Shown here: positions 42,940 through 55,628 of the stretch, piece after piece | How the letters are laid out: each line of letters starts with the position of its first letter | Position numbering within the stretch: the first letter of the stretch is position 1 | From: Kitagawia praeruptora | Taxonomy: Eukaryota > Streptophyta > Magnoliopsida > Apiales > Apiaceae | Length of the DNA stretch: 64,000 nt | Assembly: GCA_037693485.1 (NCBI GenBank) | Contig: CM075344.1 | Coordinates: 70,303,501-70,367,500 of the forward strand | Direction of reading: 5' to 3' | Translations under genes and position numbers: made by a program | The notes under the pieces: model-generated | The model's database searches: none | What the model was told of the DNA's origin: nothing | What the model saw: the letters and a program-made list of their open reading frames with translations, nothing else

Positions 42940-43143
42940 GAGCAGGGCGCTGACAGCGCTGAGGCGCTTGTTGCGCGCTTTGAACCAGCGTTACAGGGCG
43001 CTAACAGCGCGTCGAGGCTCTTGGCGCAGGACAGACCTGCGTTACTTGGCGCTGACAGCGCTGCCAAGCTGTTGGCGCTGTCCTGATCTGCGTTACATGT
43101 AGCGCTGACAGCTTTGTCAAGCTGTTGGCGCTGCACTGTTCTG
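42940..43143 (-). repeat. 51-bp GC-rich tandem repeat between pol and ORF3 of F
   Basis: Four imperfect copies; GCGTTAC recurs at 42988, 43039 and 43090, exactly 51 bp apart. GCGCTGACAGCGCT inverted motifs recur in each unit. 51 bp is 17 codons, so a repeated 17-residue pattern (…LAPCNAGS…) appears in one frame, but there is no evidence it is translated. Confidence 0.85.
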
Positions 43144-43217
43144 ACTATTTTTTTTTTTTTTTAAAAGAAATAAAAATCCTATACCAAAAATGCTTGCCTC
43201 CCAAGAAGCGCTTCTTT

Positions 43218-43237
43218 AACGTCAATAGCTTGACGTT
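43218..43237 (-). other. Post-pol hairpin with GCTA loop in F
   Basis: AACGTCAA-GCTA-TTGACGTT on the coding strand, a perfect 8-bp stem, followed by GCGCTTCTTGGGAGGCAA. Counterparts follow pol in G (60397) and C (about 12537). Confidence 0.7.
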
Positions 43238-43243
43238 ACTTCC

Positions 43244-46200
43244 TCAACTCATAGTAGGGTCTTGGAGGTGAAGACTGCTCATTCCTTGCTCCACTGTTTC
43301 TCCAAGCAGGTATGGTTTAAGTCTCTGCCCGTTCACCTTGAATATATCTGACCCTTCTCTAAAAATCTCACAAACCCCATTAGGATAGACCTTCACAATC
43401 TCAAAAGGTCCGGACCATCTTGATTTAAGCTTTCCAGGAAATAAACGGAGTCTTGAATTAAACAAAAAAACATGTTGCCCAACCTCAAATTCCTTCTTCT
43501 GAATGTGCTTGTCATGCCACAATTTGGTCTTCTCCTTGTAGATACTAGCATTTTCATAAGATTGGAGCCTAATTTCCTCAATCTCTCCCAGTTGAAGTAA
43601 ACGCTTCTCTCCTGCAGATTTAAGATTAAAATTCAACTCTCTTGTCGCCCAAAATGCCTTATGCTGAAGTTCCACCGGCAAATGACATGGCTTCCCAAAG
43701 ATCAACCTATATGGAGACATTCCAATAGGTGTTTTAAACGCCGTCCTATATGCCCAAAGTGCATCATCAAGCTTTATTGACCAATCCTTTCTTGACATTG
43801 CCACTGTCTTCTCCAAAATTGACTTCAACTCACGATTCGAAATCTCAACTTGTCCACTTGTTTGCGGATGATAAGGAGTTGCCACCTTTTGTGTCACACC
43901 ATACTTTTTCAAGAGATCAGCCACCTGTTTATTGCAAAAGTGTGCACCTCCATCATTGATAATAGCCCTTGGCACTCCAAATCGAGTGAACACATGCTTC
44001 TTTAGGAACTTCTTCACCACTCTAGCATCGTTAGTAGGAGATGCAATATCTTCAACCCATTTAGAGACATAATCAACTCCTACCAAAATATACTGGTTCC
44101 CATAAGAAGATGGAAATGGACCCATGAAGTCCATCCCCCACACATCGAAAATCTCCACCTCAAGAATAGATTGTAAAGGCATCTCGTTCCTCCTCGAAAT
44201 ATTTCCAACTCGCTGACATCTATCACACTTTGCCACAAAGTCTCTAGCATCCTGATGCATGGTTGGCCAATAGAATCCTGACTGCAAAACCTTCGCCACT
44301 GTCTTCATACTACTGTTATGGCCTCCACACTCAAGAGAATGACAATGCCTGAAAATATGAGGAACTTCATCATGAGGCACACATCTACGAAACATTCCAT
44401 CAGCACACTCCTTGTAAAGTAGCGGTTCCTCCCAATAGTAGTGCTTCACATCATAAAAGAATTTCTTCTTTTAGTTATACGAGAGATTATCTGGCACAAC
44501 TCCTCCCACAATGTAATTCACAAAATCTGCATACCATGGTGTAGACAAGGACACACCTAGAAGCTGCTCTTCCGGAAATTTATCATTGATAGGTTTTTCA
44601 CCTCCTACCTCTCCATCTCCTTGATCCAACCTAGATAAGTGATCAGCTACCAAATTCTCGGACCCTTTCTTATCTCGAATCTCAAGATCAAATTCCTGGA
44701 GTAAGAGAATCCAACGAACTAGACGAGGCTTGGCATCCTTCTTTGTCATCAAGAAACGAATCGCAGCATGATCTGAATAGACAATCACCTTAGACCCAAC
44801 AAGATAGGATCTAAATTTATCAAGTGCAAACACCACTGCAAGTAGCTCTTTCTCCGTAGTTGAATAGTTGATTTGTGCATCATCAAGAGTCTTGCTTGCA
44901 TAAGCTATCACATGCATACGCTTATCCTTCTTTTGCCCAAGAACAACACCCACAGCATAGTCACTAGCATCACACATAAGCTCAAAAGGCAAGCTCCAAT
45001 CAGGAGATGTAACTATAGGTGCAGAAGTAAGTTCCTTCTTCAGCTTGTTAAACGCAACAAGACAACTTTCATCAAAGTCAAAAACACGATCCTTTTCAAG
45101 AAGATTACAGAGAGGCCGAGCTAACTTGGAGAAATCCTTGATGAACCGTCGATAAAAACCAGCATGACCAAGGAAACTTCGAATTCCTTTCACAGATGAA
45201 GGTGGTGGCAATTTTTCAATAACTTCAATTTTTGCTCTATCGACCTCAATGCCTTTATTAGAGATTTTATGCCCAAGCACAATGCCTTCCTTCACCATAA
45301 AGTGACATTTTTCCCAATTAAGAACAAGATTAGTTTCAGTACATCTCTCCAACACCTTCGACAAACTGGCTAAACATGATTCAAAGGAAGAACCATAAAC
45401 TGTGAAGTCATCCATGAAGACCTCCATGTCTTTCCCTATAAAATCTGAGAATATGTGGTTCATGAGCCGTTGAAACGTCGAAGGACCATTACACAAACCA
45501 AAAGGAAGCCTCCGATAAGCAAAAGTACCATAAGGACAAGTAAAGGTGGTCTTCTCCTGATCTTCGAGTGCAATAGGAATCTGAAAGTAGCCCGAGAATC
45601 CATCCAGAAAGTTGTAATACTCATTACCCGCCAACCTTTCGAGCATTTGATCAATGAATGGGAGGGGAAAGTGATCTTTGCGAGTAGCGTTATTCAACTT
45701 CTTGTAATCAATGCAAACTCTCCAACCTATTACTGTTCTCGTGGGAATTAATTCATTCTTCTCATTGTGAACAACAGTCATCCCACCTTTCTTAGGCATA
45801 ACATGAATAGGACTAACCCACTTACTGTGTGGAACCGAATATATGATACCAGCGTCAAGCAACTTAGTGATTTCTTTCTTCACCACCTCTTGCAAATTCG
45901 GATTCAATCTTCTTTGTCCCTCAATCACAGGCTTATGATCATCTTCTAAGGCAATTCTATGCATGCAAAGAGCAGGGCTAATTCCCTTGATATCTTGAAT
46001 TATCCAACCAATAGCTGATTTATATTGCCGAAGAACATGTAATAATTTTTCTCGCTCATCATCACTAAGCAAGGCAGAAACTACCACAGGATATGTATCA
46101 TTAGGACCAAGAAAGGCATACCTCAAATTAGTAGGTAGAGGTTTAAGTTCCACCTGTGGTGCCTCTGAAAGCGTAAAAACCATCTCAACTTCTGTGTCTC

Positions 46201-47025
46201 GAACAACAAATGCTTCTTCTTCTACTACATCATCTAATACCCTTTCTGCTCCCAAGACGTATTCATTTTCTAGCTGCACAATTTCATCAACTCTGTCAAC
46301 CGTAAAACAAGTTGCTCCAAAAGGAGGCATCTTCATTGCTTTGTTTAGATCAAATTCCACTTTGTCCTCGCCAACATTCAATGTCAATTTTCCAGCTTTA
46401 ACATCAATAGTAGTGCCAGCAGTAGCCAAGAATGGCCTTCCCAAGATAATGGGTATCTCGACATCTTCATCCATCTCTAACACCACAAAATCACAAGGTA
46501 TGACAAATTTATCCACTTTGACAACCACATCTTCAACGATCCCCAATGGATATTTAACAGAACGATCCGCTAACTGAAGTGAAATCCGTGTCTTTTTAAG
46601 CTCCCCAAGACCAAGTCATTTGCAGATTGAATATGGCATCAAACTCACACTAGCCCCTAAATCACACAAGGCTTTCATGTTCTCCATCTTCCCAATAGTG
46701 CAAGGCAAAGAAAAGCTTCCCGGATCTTTCAGTTTCTGAGGAATGGCCTTTTGGATGACTGCACTGCATTCAGCATTGAGAGTAATGGTTTCTGCATCCT
46801 CAAGTTTCCTCTTCTTTGTCAACATCTTCTTAAGAAATTTAGCATAGAGTGGCATTTGATTCAAAGCTTCAGCCAAAGGAATATTGACATGCAACTACCG
46901 GAACATAGTCAAGAACTTCTCGTACTACTTCTCTAACTGCCTGTTGTGAAGTCTATGTGGAAAAGGAATTGGAGGAACATAAGGTGGTGGAGGAACATAC
47001 GGCTTTCTGGTTCTTCTTCCTTCTT
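43244..47025 (-). pseudogene. pol: Athila-type Pol of element F with several stops
   Basis: Protease CDLGASVSLMPYSIC, reverse transcriptase DYKKLNNATRKDHFPLPFID and FMDDFTVYG, RNase H CDASDYAVGVVLGQKK, integrase finger (HCHSLECGGH…CDRCQRVGNISRRNEMP), core (GMDFMGPFPSS, NDGGAHFCN, SGQVEISNRE) and C-terminus are all recognisable. Stops in frame are TAG 46925-46927, TAG 46895-46897, TGA 46616-46618 and TAA 44471-44473; a one-base shift separates the gag end (47026) from this frame. Comparison with C and G shows Gln at the last site (CAA to TAA) and Lys at the first two (AAG to TAG). The part 44474-46546 alone is open for 691 codons. Confidence 0.93.
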
Positions 47026-48540
47026 CTATTCATCTACTTTTTCTGACTTTTCTGCATCGATTTCTACTATCTCACTTTCTTTTTCAGCATCCTTCTCTTT
47101 AGGCTCAAGAACCTCAACCTCAGGCAACTCTTTCCCGCTCCTCAAAGTAATTGCTTTGCATTGCTCTTTACCAGTCTGGTCGGGTTGACTAGGAAGTGAT
47201 CCTTGCTCACGAACACCCATCTTGGAGGCAATCTGTCCAATCTGCGTTTCTAGCATCTTTTGAGATGATGCCATCTGCTCTATTCTTGATTCCATATTAG
47301 CCAATGCCCCAGAAGTTCCTTGCATAATCTTATTTAGTGCAACCTCCCAATCAGCTGGTTCTTTCTTCGGAGGAGGTTGATACTGCTGCTGTGCTTGATA
47401 CGGTGGTCGTGACTGAAAACCAGAAGGTTGATTCTGCCTTGGAAATGAATAAGAAGGATTAGCCGCATGATTATTACTGTAAGAAAGATTGTTGTTTGGC
47501 CTTTGATTTGGATTGTAGTAGGAGTTATTCTGAACAGGCCACGGCTGTCTTCCCTGAATGAAAGATGCTTCTTCTGGAAATTGTTGCACATAAGAGTTCT
47601 GACTAGCACCATAATCATTATACCCCTCCATAGGTGAAGAAATAGCATTCACATTTGCTCTTTGTCCTCGCACCTCCTGAGTTAGAGTATCCAATTTTTC
47701 AGCCAGCATGTTGATCATCTCAGATTCTTGTGCTGCTTTTGCTGAGCTCGTCCCACTAGGTGCCCATGAATAATTATTAGATGCCAATTCCTCAAGGAGT
47801 GCTTTAGCCTGTGTAGTTGGTGCCTTCTTGAAATTTCCACCAGCAGCCACATCCAAACTCAAACGAATATCTGCATTCATGGCCCCATAAAAAGTACTGA
47901 TGATCTGCCAATCTTCCAAGCCATGATGTGGACACTTCCTCAATAGTGCCTTGAATCTCTCCCATGCCTGATATAGACCTTCACCCGGTTATGCTTTGAA
48001 ACTCATAATCATAGTCCTCAATTGTTGCGTCTTGTCAGATGGATAATATTTGGACAAGAATGCAGTAGAAAGACTATCCCATGTAGCAACCGCAGTGTTT
48101 GGAAGTTGCTGAAACCATTCCAAAGCTCTTCCCTTAATAGAGTAAGGAAACATATGGAGACGAATCTGATCACTCGTAACACCATTGATTCTGAATGAGC
48201 CACACATCTGCACGAAACGCTCTAGATGTCTGTGTGGGTCCTCTAATTCAATATCTCCTTCAAAAGCTTGATTGCTGATCATCTGAATTAAACTCGGGTT
48301 AATGTTGAATTGAGTTGCACCAATCTCTGGAGTTTTGTACATGCAATTTGCAGGATTAGGTGTCTCATGGTCCCAAATAGAAGTCTGATCAACATTAACA
48401 TTTGCATTAACATTTGCATTAACATTTGCGTTAACATTCTCAGCGTCCGTCATCTTAGCTTTCTCTTTTCTTATCTTTCTCAAGGTACGCTCGATTTCAG
48501 GGTCAAATTCCAACTTTCTAGCGCAAGATGAACGTAGCAT
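47026..48540 (-). pseudogene. gag: Gag of element F, one internal stop and terminal frameshift
   Basis: It starts MLRSSCARKLEFDPEIERTL at 48540. Four repeats of an NVNA dipeptide pair (from NANVNANVNANV) precede the capsid domain (LIQMISNQAFEGDIELEDP, LHMFPYSIKGRALEWFQQLP). TAA at 47989-47991 stands where relatives have Gln (FQQQSGES in G), so CAA to TAA is likely. The frame continues from 47988 with a Gln/Asn/Pro-rich region (PSYSFPRQNQPSGFQSRPPY) and the AITLRSGKELPEVEVL linker, and ends in TAG at 47026-47028 after a one-base shift relative to pol. No zinc knuckle is seen in this gag. Confidence 0.9.
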
Positions 48541-48630
48541 ACACCTGAAAATCACCAACAAAACAACTTGTGGAACCAATTAAAATCTAAACAATAAGAA
48601 ACAATTAACCTAAACTCAAGTATACTGCCT

Positions 48631-48648
48631 TCCCCGGCAGCGGCGCCA
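48631..48648 (-). other. Primer binding site of element F
   Basis: The minus strand reads TGGCGCCGCTGCCGGGGA (tRNA-Asp type), three bases from the LTR end. Confidence 0.92.
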
Positions 48649-48651
48649 ATT

Positions 48652-49898
48652 TGTTAATAGTCTTTTTGTGTGTTCGTTCGCAGGGAAGGACTGAATGTAA
48701 TATCAAGTTCAAGTTTCTTATCTCTTTACGTCTAGAAGTGTGTGAAAAGAATTTTGTGTTTGTGTTATTAACTAAACTAACCAAGAACTAATTATAAGCA
48801 CTAAGAATTGATTTTAAACTGAGATTCAAATATATGGGAAAACAATCTAAGAACTGGGGTTCTTCACTTGGTCTCAATACATGCTCAATATTAATGTGAT
48901 ATCTGTGTTCCTACCTTGCTGAAAACAATTCTTCTAAAGTTATACTGTACCCTCCCAGGTTACAATATAGTGCCTACAGCTACACCCTAATTGTCACTCC
49001 CGTGATACAATCAAAGTATATCTATAAACTGTTAAGTGCCAAGAATTATATGTCTCACAATTCTCCTATTAATCTCCCGATCTAATATTCAGATTATGTC
49101 TGTTAAATCATGTACTAAGATTGCAACTTCTCTCCCAAGCTTATTACAATCCCTAGAATACAATCAAAAGTTAGCTACTCTTCTAATTGTGTTAAGATCT
49201 CATTAACAGATCAGCAAAGCAGAAAATCACGTAATCAAGCATGCATGAATACCAAGGAATACTACCCAATCCTCAGATTAGAGAATTAGTTACACATAAT
49301 TAAAGAAGAAAACAAAATAATAATGATAATGAATGAAAACATAATATTGAAGAAAGAATTGAAGATCGAAAGTACCTTGATACAATTAAAAGCTATGAAT
49401 TGTTATGATTTACAATGGTAGGATGTGTTTATATAGGCTTTACAAATCTTTCCTAGCAAGAAATTGCCTTCTATTACAATTAGGATTTAAAGAAGGTACC
49501 CAAAACTGCCCAGAATACAATTAGAATTAGAAAAAGGGCAAAACAGTAAATTCCCAGCCTTCTTTAACAAGATCACGTGCGCGATTTAATTCAGCATATT
49601 TCTTGCACTTGTTTCCTATCCCAGGTTGAAGAAAATCTCTCAAGCTTCGCGTGGGCAGTAAGATCGCTGAAAACGGACTTCTAGAACTCCAGATATGGCC
49701 AAAACAGTATAAGCTGCGCAGCCTTCCCGGAAAATCCGAATTTTAATCAATTAAATCTCCAAAAATGACAAAAGCTTAGATATTCTTGCAAACCTGCACA
49801 ACTACACAAAACACATCAAAACTACACAAACTTGAGTCCAAAACAATCAATTTAAGCCGATATAGAATGTTCCAAGTGGATATAAAATCCACTTATCA
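48652..49898 (-). repeat. 5' LTR of element F (1247 bp)
   Basis: It matches 38608-39853 with about a dozen substitutions and one indel seen by eye. The TATA box is at 49428-49435 on the minus strand. Confidence 0.94.
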
Positions 49899-49903
49899 GA
49901 TTT
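49899..49903. repeat. Target duplication of element F, right copy
   Basis: GATTT, as at 38603-38607. Confidence 0.92.
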
Positions 49904-51120
49904 AAATAGGGAAACTTCTACAAATTCTTCTCCTATCCAATATGGAAGTTATTTTGGACGATTTGAAGCTTCTGGAATTCAATTTAAACATGGGAATTGC
50001 ACTTCTAATCTAATCAAGAAAGGAAATTGCCGGAATTCTATCCTAATTCAAAGACGGTAATTGCTTGGTTGAGGAGGCACTTGGGGCTATAAATACACAC
50101 CTTGGGGCACAGAAAATCAATGATCTACACACTAATTTCATTCAGAGCACGAAGAGAGAGAAGCCAAGGTGAGGATTGTGAAGACGAGAAGATCTAGTCA
50201 TAGTTTTCTTGTATTCTTTGTTTAGGCGTATCTTTTGGATGCTTGTTACTTTTCTGGATTTGTTCGCTAAACCTTATTCTATTATTGATTTATTCATTTT
50301 CATTATCTTGTTTAATATCATGCTTTCATCAAATCCCATGGTGACGAAAGGTTCGATTATGAACTAATCGTTATCGTGGGATCCTAGTGGATTTATCTAT
50401 GTAGCTTAGTAGTATTGCATGCCTTAAAGATTTATGTGTGGTGATTTCTTGATATCCTTGTATGGTTGTGCTTATTGAATTTAGGTGCGTCGCGAACATC
50501 TAATATGTTAATCTCTTGCTAAACGAGAGTGGATCTTGAGATTTAGAACTTACCATGCTAGCATAGTATAGGTTGATGTTTTAGCATCATGATTTGTGGC
50601 ATCAATAGAGATATTATGCTACCCTATGTGATCTAAGTGGATAACTTGTGCTTCAACCTTTATGTTTTCAAATTCTATAGAGATATAGGGTCTAAACATA
50701 ATAGGTGACTATTCATCTTCTATCTCTTTTGTGGATGTATGCGTAGATTGGTACTAGTATACCGAGAGGTAACTTTTACTTGTTCCGTGTTATTCGATCA
50801 GATATTAAAACCATCACATGTTTTAATTAAAGGCTGCAACTCTAAGTGAAGTAGATAATGAAACTAGGATTCCATGTTTATTTTCCTTTAAGTAATTCGA
50901 TTTTAATTCTTGTTAATTAGTTAATTCTTAAATTTATAAATTGCATCTTAGTTTAATTTAGATAATTAACCCCAAATTTGTTATTCTTCTTAGCAGCGAA
51001 TTAAAACCATACATTGTTGCATAGGCATATTTTCTGAGTAAAACTTAACCAGATCTCTGTGGAACGAACTTTAATTGTATTACTTGTGACTACGTGCGCT
51101 TGCGTAATTATAGCATAACA
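49904..51120 (+). repeat. 5' LTR of element G, portion right of F
   Basis: It continues the G LTR to its end TAGCATAACA. With 38214-38607 it makes 1611 bp, against 1619 bp for the 3' LTR. Confidence 0.94.
50088..50095 (+). promoter_or_regulatory. TATA box in 5' LTR of G
   Basis: GGGGCTATAAATACACACC points towards gag; the identical site is at 61921-61928. F, inserted upstream, separates it from the first 394 bp of the LTR. Confidence 0.65.
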
Positions 51121-51126
51121 AGTTTT

Positions 51127-51144
51127 TGGCGCCACTGCCGGGGA
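51127..51144 (+). other. Primer binding site of element G
   Basis: TGGCGCCACTGCCGGGGA, tRNA-Asp type with one difference (A for G) from those of C and F. Confidence 0.92.
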
Positions 51145-51266
51145 TCATCGGTGTTTTATTTTTAGTTTATGTGCTTGTCAATAGTGGTCGTTAGCGTTCA
51201 CTGACTCGGATTTCTTACTTAGTTTGTTTGTTTCGTGGTGTTTCAGGTACTTAGGGTTGTATGTGA

Positions 51267-52771
51267 ATGCGCTTACAAGCTCGTTTAGAAGCACTGGCGG
51301 AAGACGATCGTGTTGAGAATTTAGAGAATAAGAACGAGGAAACTGAAACTACAATCGAGATGGGTGATGCTAAAGCTTTGAAGGAGTATTCACAGCCAAA
51401 GATCAATGATATCCAGTCTAGTATCATCAGGCCAGCCATCACGGCTAATAACTTCGAGATCAAGCCGGGCACTATTCAGATGCTACAGAATTCGGTTCAG
51501 TTTGGGGGTGCTCCTACGGAGGATCCTAACATGCATATTCGGGACTTTATCGAGATCTGTGATACTTTTAAGTTTAATGGTGTTTCGGATGATGCTATCA
51601 AGTTGAGACTTTTCCCATTCTCTCTGAAGGATAAGGCTAAGGGCTGGTTACACTCTCTACCACCTGGTTCCATTACTACATGGGAGGATCTTGCTCAGAA
51701 GTTTCTTACTAAATTCTTCCCTATGGCGAAAACTGCAACATTGAGGAATCAGCTAGCCCAATTTCAGCAACAATCGGGAGAATCTCTGTGTGAGGCTTGG
51801 GAATGATACAAGGAGATGCTTCGTAGGTGTCCACATCATGGTATGCCTGACTGGATGGTGATCAATAATTTCTACAATGGGTTGGGAGCAGAATCTAGAC
51901 CTATGCTAGATGCAGCATCAGAAGGAGCTCTATGGGCTATGATGAAGCTTATGAACTAATTGAGACGATGGCTGCTAATGAATATCAGAATCCAACCCAG
52001 AGGCTTTCTCAAGGCAAGGTAGCAGGTATGTTTGAGGTGGATACAGCTTCAACTATTGCAGCTCAGTTGAAGGCTTTGACTATGAAGGTAGATTCTCTTG
52101 CAAATTATGGAGTTCAGCAGGTGGCTAGCGTTTGTGAGCTATGTGCGGGCGCACATGAGACGAATCAGTGTGCTATCTCTTTTGAATCAGCACAGTTTGT
52201 GAGCAATTTCCAGAGATCTAATGTACCAGTTCCGGCTACTTATCATCCTAGCAACAGGAATCATCCTAATTTCAGCCGGAGCAACAATCAGAATGCACAA
52301 CAACCTTATCAGCAAGCGAAGCCATTTAATCAAGGCTATCAGCAGCCTTATGCTCAGAGGGCACCATATCAACCTCCAGGATGTCAGCAGCAACAGCCCC
52401 AGACTCATATGGGGCAATCATCTAATGATAAATCAGATGATGTGTGGATAGCGGTAAAGTACTTACAAGCTGGCCAGAAACTCTTGGAAACCCAGATAGG
52501 ACAGATTGCAAGTGCCTTACTTAGCAGGCCTCAAGGAACTCTTACTAGTGATACAGAGACTAATCCAGGTAGGAGGGATGGCAAAGAACAGGTGAAGGCA
52601 GTGACTTTGAGATCAGGGAAGGTTACATCAGATCCTAAATCAGCCACTAATGAAGATGAAGAAGTGCAGAATCAGCAAGTGGAAAAATCTGCAGTGCCCG
52701 AATTTGAGAAATCTGATTTAGTAGTTGATGAGGTAGATGGTGAAGTAGAGAAAAGCAAAAAAACTTGTTAA
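51267..52771 (+). pseudogene. gag: Gag of element G: stop, 7-bp deletion and A-run frameshift
   Basis: It starts MRLQARLEALAEDDRVENLE at 51267. The capsid domain closely resembles that of A (RPAITANNFEIKPGTIQM, WEDLAQKFLTKFFPMAKT). A TGA (51804-51806) follows EAWE where A has Arg, consistent with CGA or AGA to TGA. Near 51934 about seven bases are missing compared with A, shifting the frame; the second part (51932-52771) has CELCAGAHETNQC and the VTLRSGKV linker. The frame then ends just after a run of seven A (52757-52763), after which pol opens in another frame. Confidence 0.92.
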
Positions 52772-52778
52772 AAATTCT

Positions 52779-55628
52779 GTGGAGAAGTCTACAAAGAATA
52801 CTCAGATCTATCCTCCTCCTCCATATCCTAGAAGACTTCAAAAGCAGAATTTGGATAAGAAGTTTGCTAAGTTCTTAGAGGTGTTCAAGAAGTTGCAGAT
52901 TAACATTCCTTTTGCGGAAGCTCTTGAACAGATGCCGAGCTATGCCAAGTTCATGAAGGGTATTCTTTCTCGTAAATTAAAGCTCGATGAATTAGAGACC
53001 GTTGCCTTAACGGAAGAGTGTAGTGCCGTTCTGCAGCAAAAGTTGCCACCTAAGCTTAAAGATCTAGGGAGTTTCACCATTCCTTGTACTATTGGCAATC
53101 TTTCTTTCAGCAAGTGTTTGTGTGATTTGGGAGCTAGCATTAATCTTATGCCCTTGTCAGTCTACATGCAACTTGGTCTACCAGAGCCAAAGCCAACTAA
53201 CATCTCTTTGCAGTTGGCTGATCGATCTATCACATATCCTAGAGGCATAGTGGAGGACATTTTGGTGAAGGTTGATAAACTCATATTTCCTGCTGATTTT
53301 GTGATCTTGGATTTTGAAGAAGATAAGAAGATTCTCATAATCTTGGGAAGACCGTTCTTGGCTACAGGAAAGACTTTGATTGATGTGCAGAAAGGGGAAC
53401 TCACCATGAGGGTGCAAGACCAGAATGTCACTTTTAATGTGTTCAATGCCATGAAATTTCCTACGGATGAAGAAGAATGCTTGAAGGTGGATTTGGTTGA
53501 TTCTGCAGTTACTATGGAGATTGAGCAGTTGCTAAAATCTGATTCTTTGGAAAAAGTTTTAGTTGGTGATGATGATTTTGAAGAAGAAGATATAGCCGAG
53601 CAATTACAACAGTTAAATTCAGCTCCGTGGAGAAGGAGAGTTGACATGCCCGTTGAATCTCTTGGGTTAACAGAGTTGAAAAATTCTGAGGGGCGTCTTA
53701 AACCATCTATTGAGGAAGCTCCTACACTTGAACTCAAACCACTTCCTGAGCACTTGAGGCATGCTTTTCTTGGTGATGCATCTACATTACCTATTATTAT
53801 TGCTTCTAACTTGTCAGCTAGTGCGGAAGAAAAGCTCTTGCGAATTTTGAGGGAGTTTAAGTCAGCAATTGGGTGGACCATAGCAGATATCAAGGGAATC
53901 AGCCCTTCTTATTGCATGCATAAAATTCTGCTAGAGGAAGGAGCTAAGCCTACTGTTGAACATCAACGACGACTCAATCCTATTATGAAAGAGGTGGTGA
54001 AGAAGGAAATTCTAAAGTGGTTAGATGCTGGTATTATCTATCCTATCTCAGACAGTTCTTGGGTGAGCCCGGTTCAATGCGTGACAAAGAAAGGAGGCAT
54101 GACAGTGGTTGCTAATGAGAAGAATGAGCTCATCCCTACTCGAACAGTCACGGGGTGGAGAGTTTGCATGGACTATCGGAAGCTCAACAAAGCCACGAGA
54201 AAAGATCACTTTCCTCTACCATTCATTGATCAGATGTTAGACAGGTTGGCGGGACACGAGTATTATTGTTTGCTTGATGGCTATTCGGGTTATAATCAGA
54301 TTTGCATTGCTCCGGAAGATCAAGAGAAAACCACATTCACATGTCCTTTTGGTACTTTTGCTTTTCGACGAGTCTCTTTCGGACTTTGTGGTGCTCCTGC
54401 TACTTTTCAAAGATGCATGATGGCTATTTTTTCAGACATGATTGGCACAAATGTGGAGGTTTTCATGGATGACTTCTCAATTTTTGGTACTTCATATGAC
54501 GAGTGCTTGCATAATCTGGGTTTGGTATTGAAGCGTTGTGTGGAGACTAATTTGGTGCTTAATTGGGAGAAGTGTCACTTTATGGTGCAAGAAGGGATCA
54601 TTCTTGGGCACAAGGTATCTAGCAAGGGGCTTGAAGTGGATAGGGCTAAGGTAGAGACAATTGAAAATCTTCCTCCACCTATTTCTGTTAAAGGAATTCG
54701 CAGTTTTCTTGGTCATGCGGGATTCTATCGAAGATTCATTCAAGATTTCTCGAAAATCTCTAAGCCTTTGTGCAACCTATTGGAGAAGGATGTTCCTTTC
54801 AAGTTTGATGATGAGTGCCTTGCAGCTTTCGAGCTTTTGAAGAAGAAGTTGACCACTACACCTGTCATTACGGCGCCTAATTGGGAGGAACCGTTTGAGC
54901 TTATGTGTGATGCTAGTGACTATGTTGTTGGAGCTGTGCTTGGGCAAAGGAAGGATAAAAATTTTCATGTGGTTTACTATGCTAGTAAAACCCTTAATGA
55001 TGCACAGCTTAACTACACTACTACTGAGAAGGAATTGCTAGCAGTTGTCTATGCTTTCGAGAAATTCAGATCTTATTTACTTGGTACGAAGGTGATTGTG
55101 TATACAGATCATGTTGCTATTCGATATCTCATGTCGAAGAAGGATTCTAAGCCTAGATTGATTCGTTGGGTGCTGTTATTGCAAGAATTTGATGTGGAAA
55201 TCAAGGATAGGAAGGGCACGGAAAATCAAGTAGCTGATCATCTATCACGTTTGGAGGACCACGGTAAGGATTCATCTTCCAAATCTCTTATTAATGAATC
55301 TTTTCCAGATGAGCAACTTTTTGGGGTGCAAGGTGAAGAGCCATGGTGTGCAGATTATGTGAACTATCTTATAAGTAATGTCATTCCCCCGGAATTTTCG
55401 TATGCTCAAAAGAAGAAGTTTCTACATGATGTGAAGTGGTACCGTTGGGATGAGCCATTCTTGTTCAAGCTTGGTGTGGATCAGATTTTGAGGAGGTGCA
55501 TTCCTTATAGTGAGACGGAGAGTATTCTGCATGATTGTCATTCTACCACATATGGAGGCCATTATGGTGGTGATAAAACAGCTCAGAAAGTACTTCAAGC
55601 GGGATTCTATTGGCCAACTCTGTTTTAA
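52779..55628 (+). pseudogene. pol: Pol of element G, protease to integrase finger, ended by TAA
   Basis: The frame opens right after the A-run shift. It has the PPPPYPRRLQKQNLDKKF linker, protease CDLGASINLMPLSVY near residue 120, reverse transcriptase DYRKLNKATRKDHFPLPFID and FMDDFSIFG near 560, RNase H CDASDYVVGAVLGQRK near 715, and the first half of the integrase finger (HDCHSTTYGGHYGGDKTAQK). TAA at 55626-55628 follows FYWPTLF where C has Lys, so AAA/AAG to TAA. The frame is otherwise open for 949 codons. Confidence 0.93.

Larger units (their letters stand above)
38608..49898 (-). mobile_element. Element F: Athila-like Ty3/gypsy retrotransposon with an extra ORF3
   Basis: A complete 11.3-kb element on the minus strand inside the 5' LTR of G. 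LTRs are 48652-49898 and 38608-39853, differing by about 12 substitutions and one indel by eye. From 5' to 3': PBS, gag, pol, a 51-bp tandem repeat array, ORF3, and a 3' UTR with the conserved block, hairpin and polypurine tract. Gag-pol and ORF3 contain many stops. The 3' UTR resembles that of G, though the LTRs of F and G are largely different. Confidence 0.94.

Noticed and set aside
43244..48540. A pure C-to-T (RIP-like or methylation deamination) origin of all stops
   Set aside because: Some stops fit CAA/CAG to TAA/TAG, but at least two in F and one in G stand where relatives have Lys (AAG/AAA), requiring A-to-T changes.
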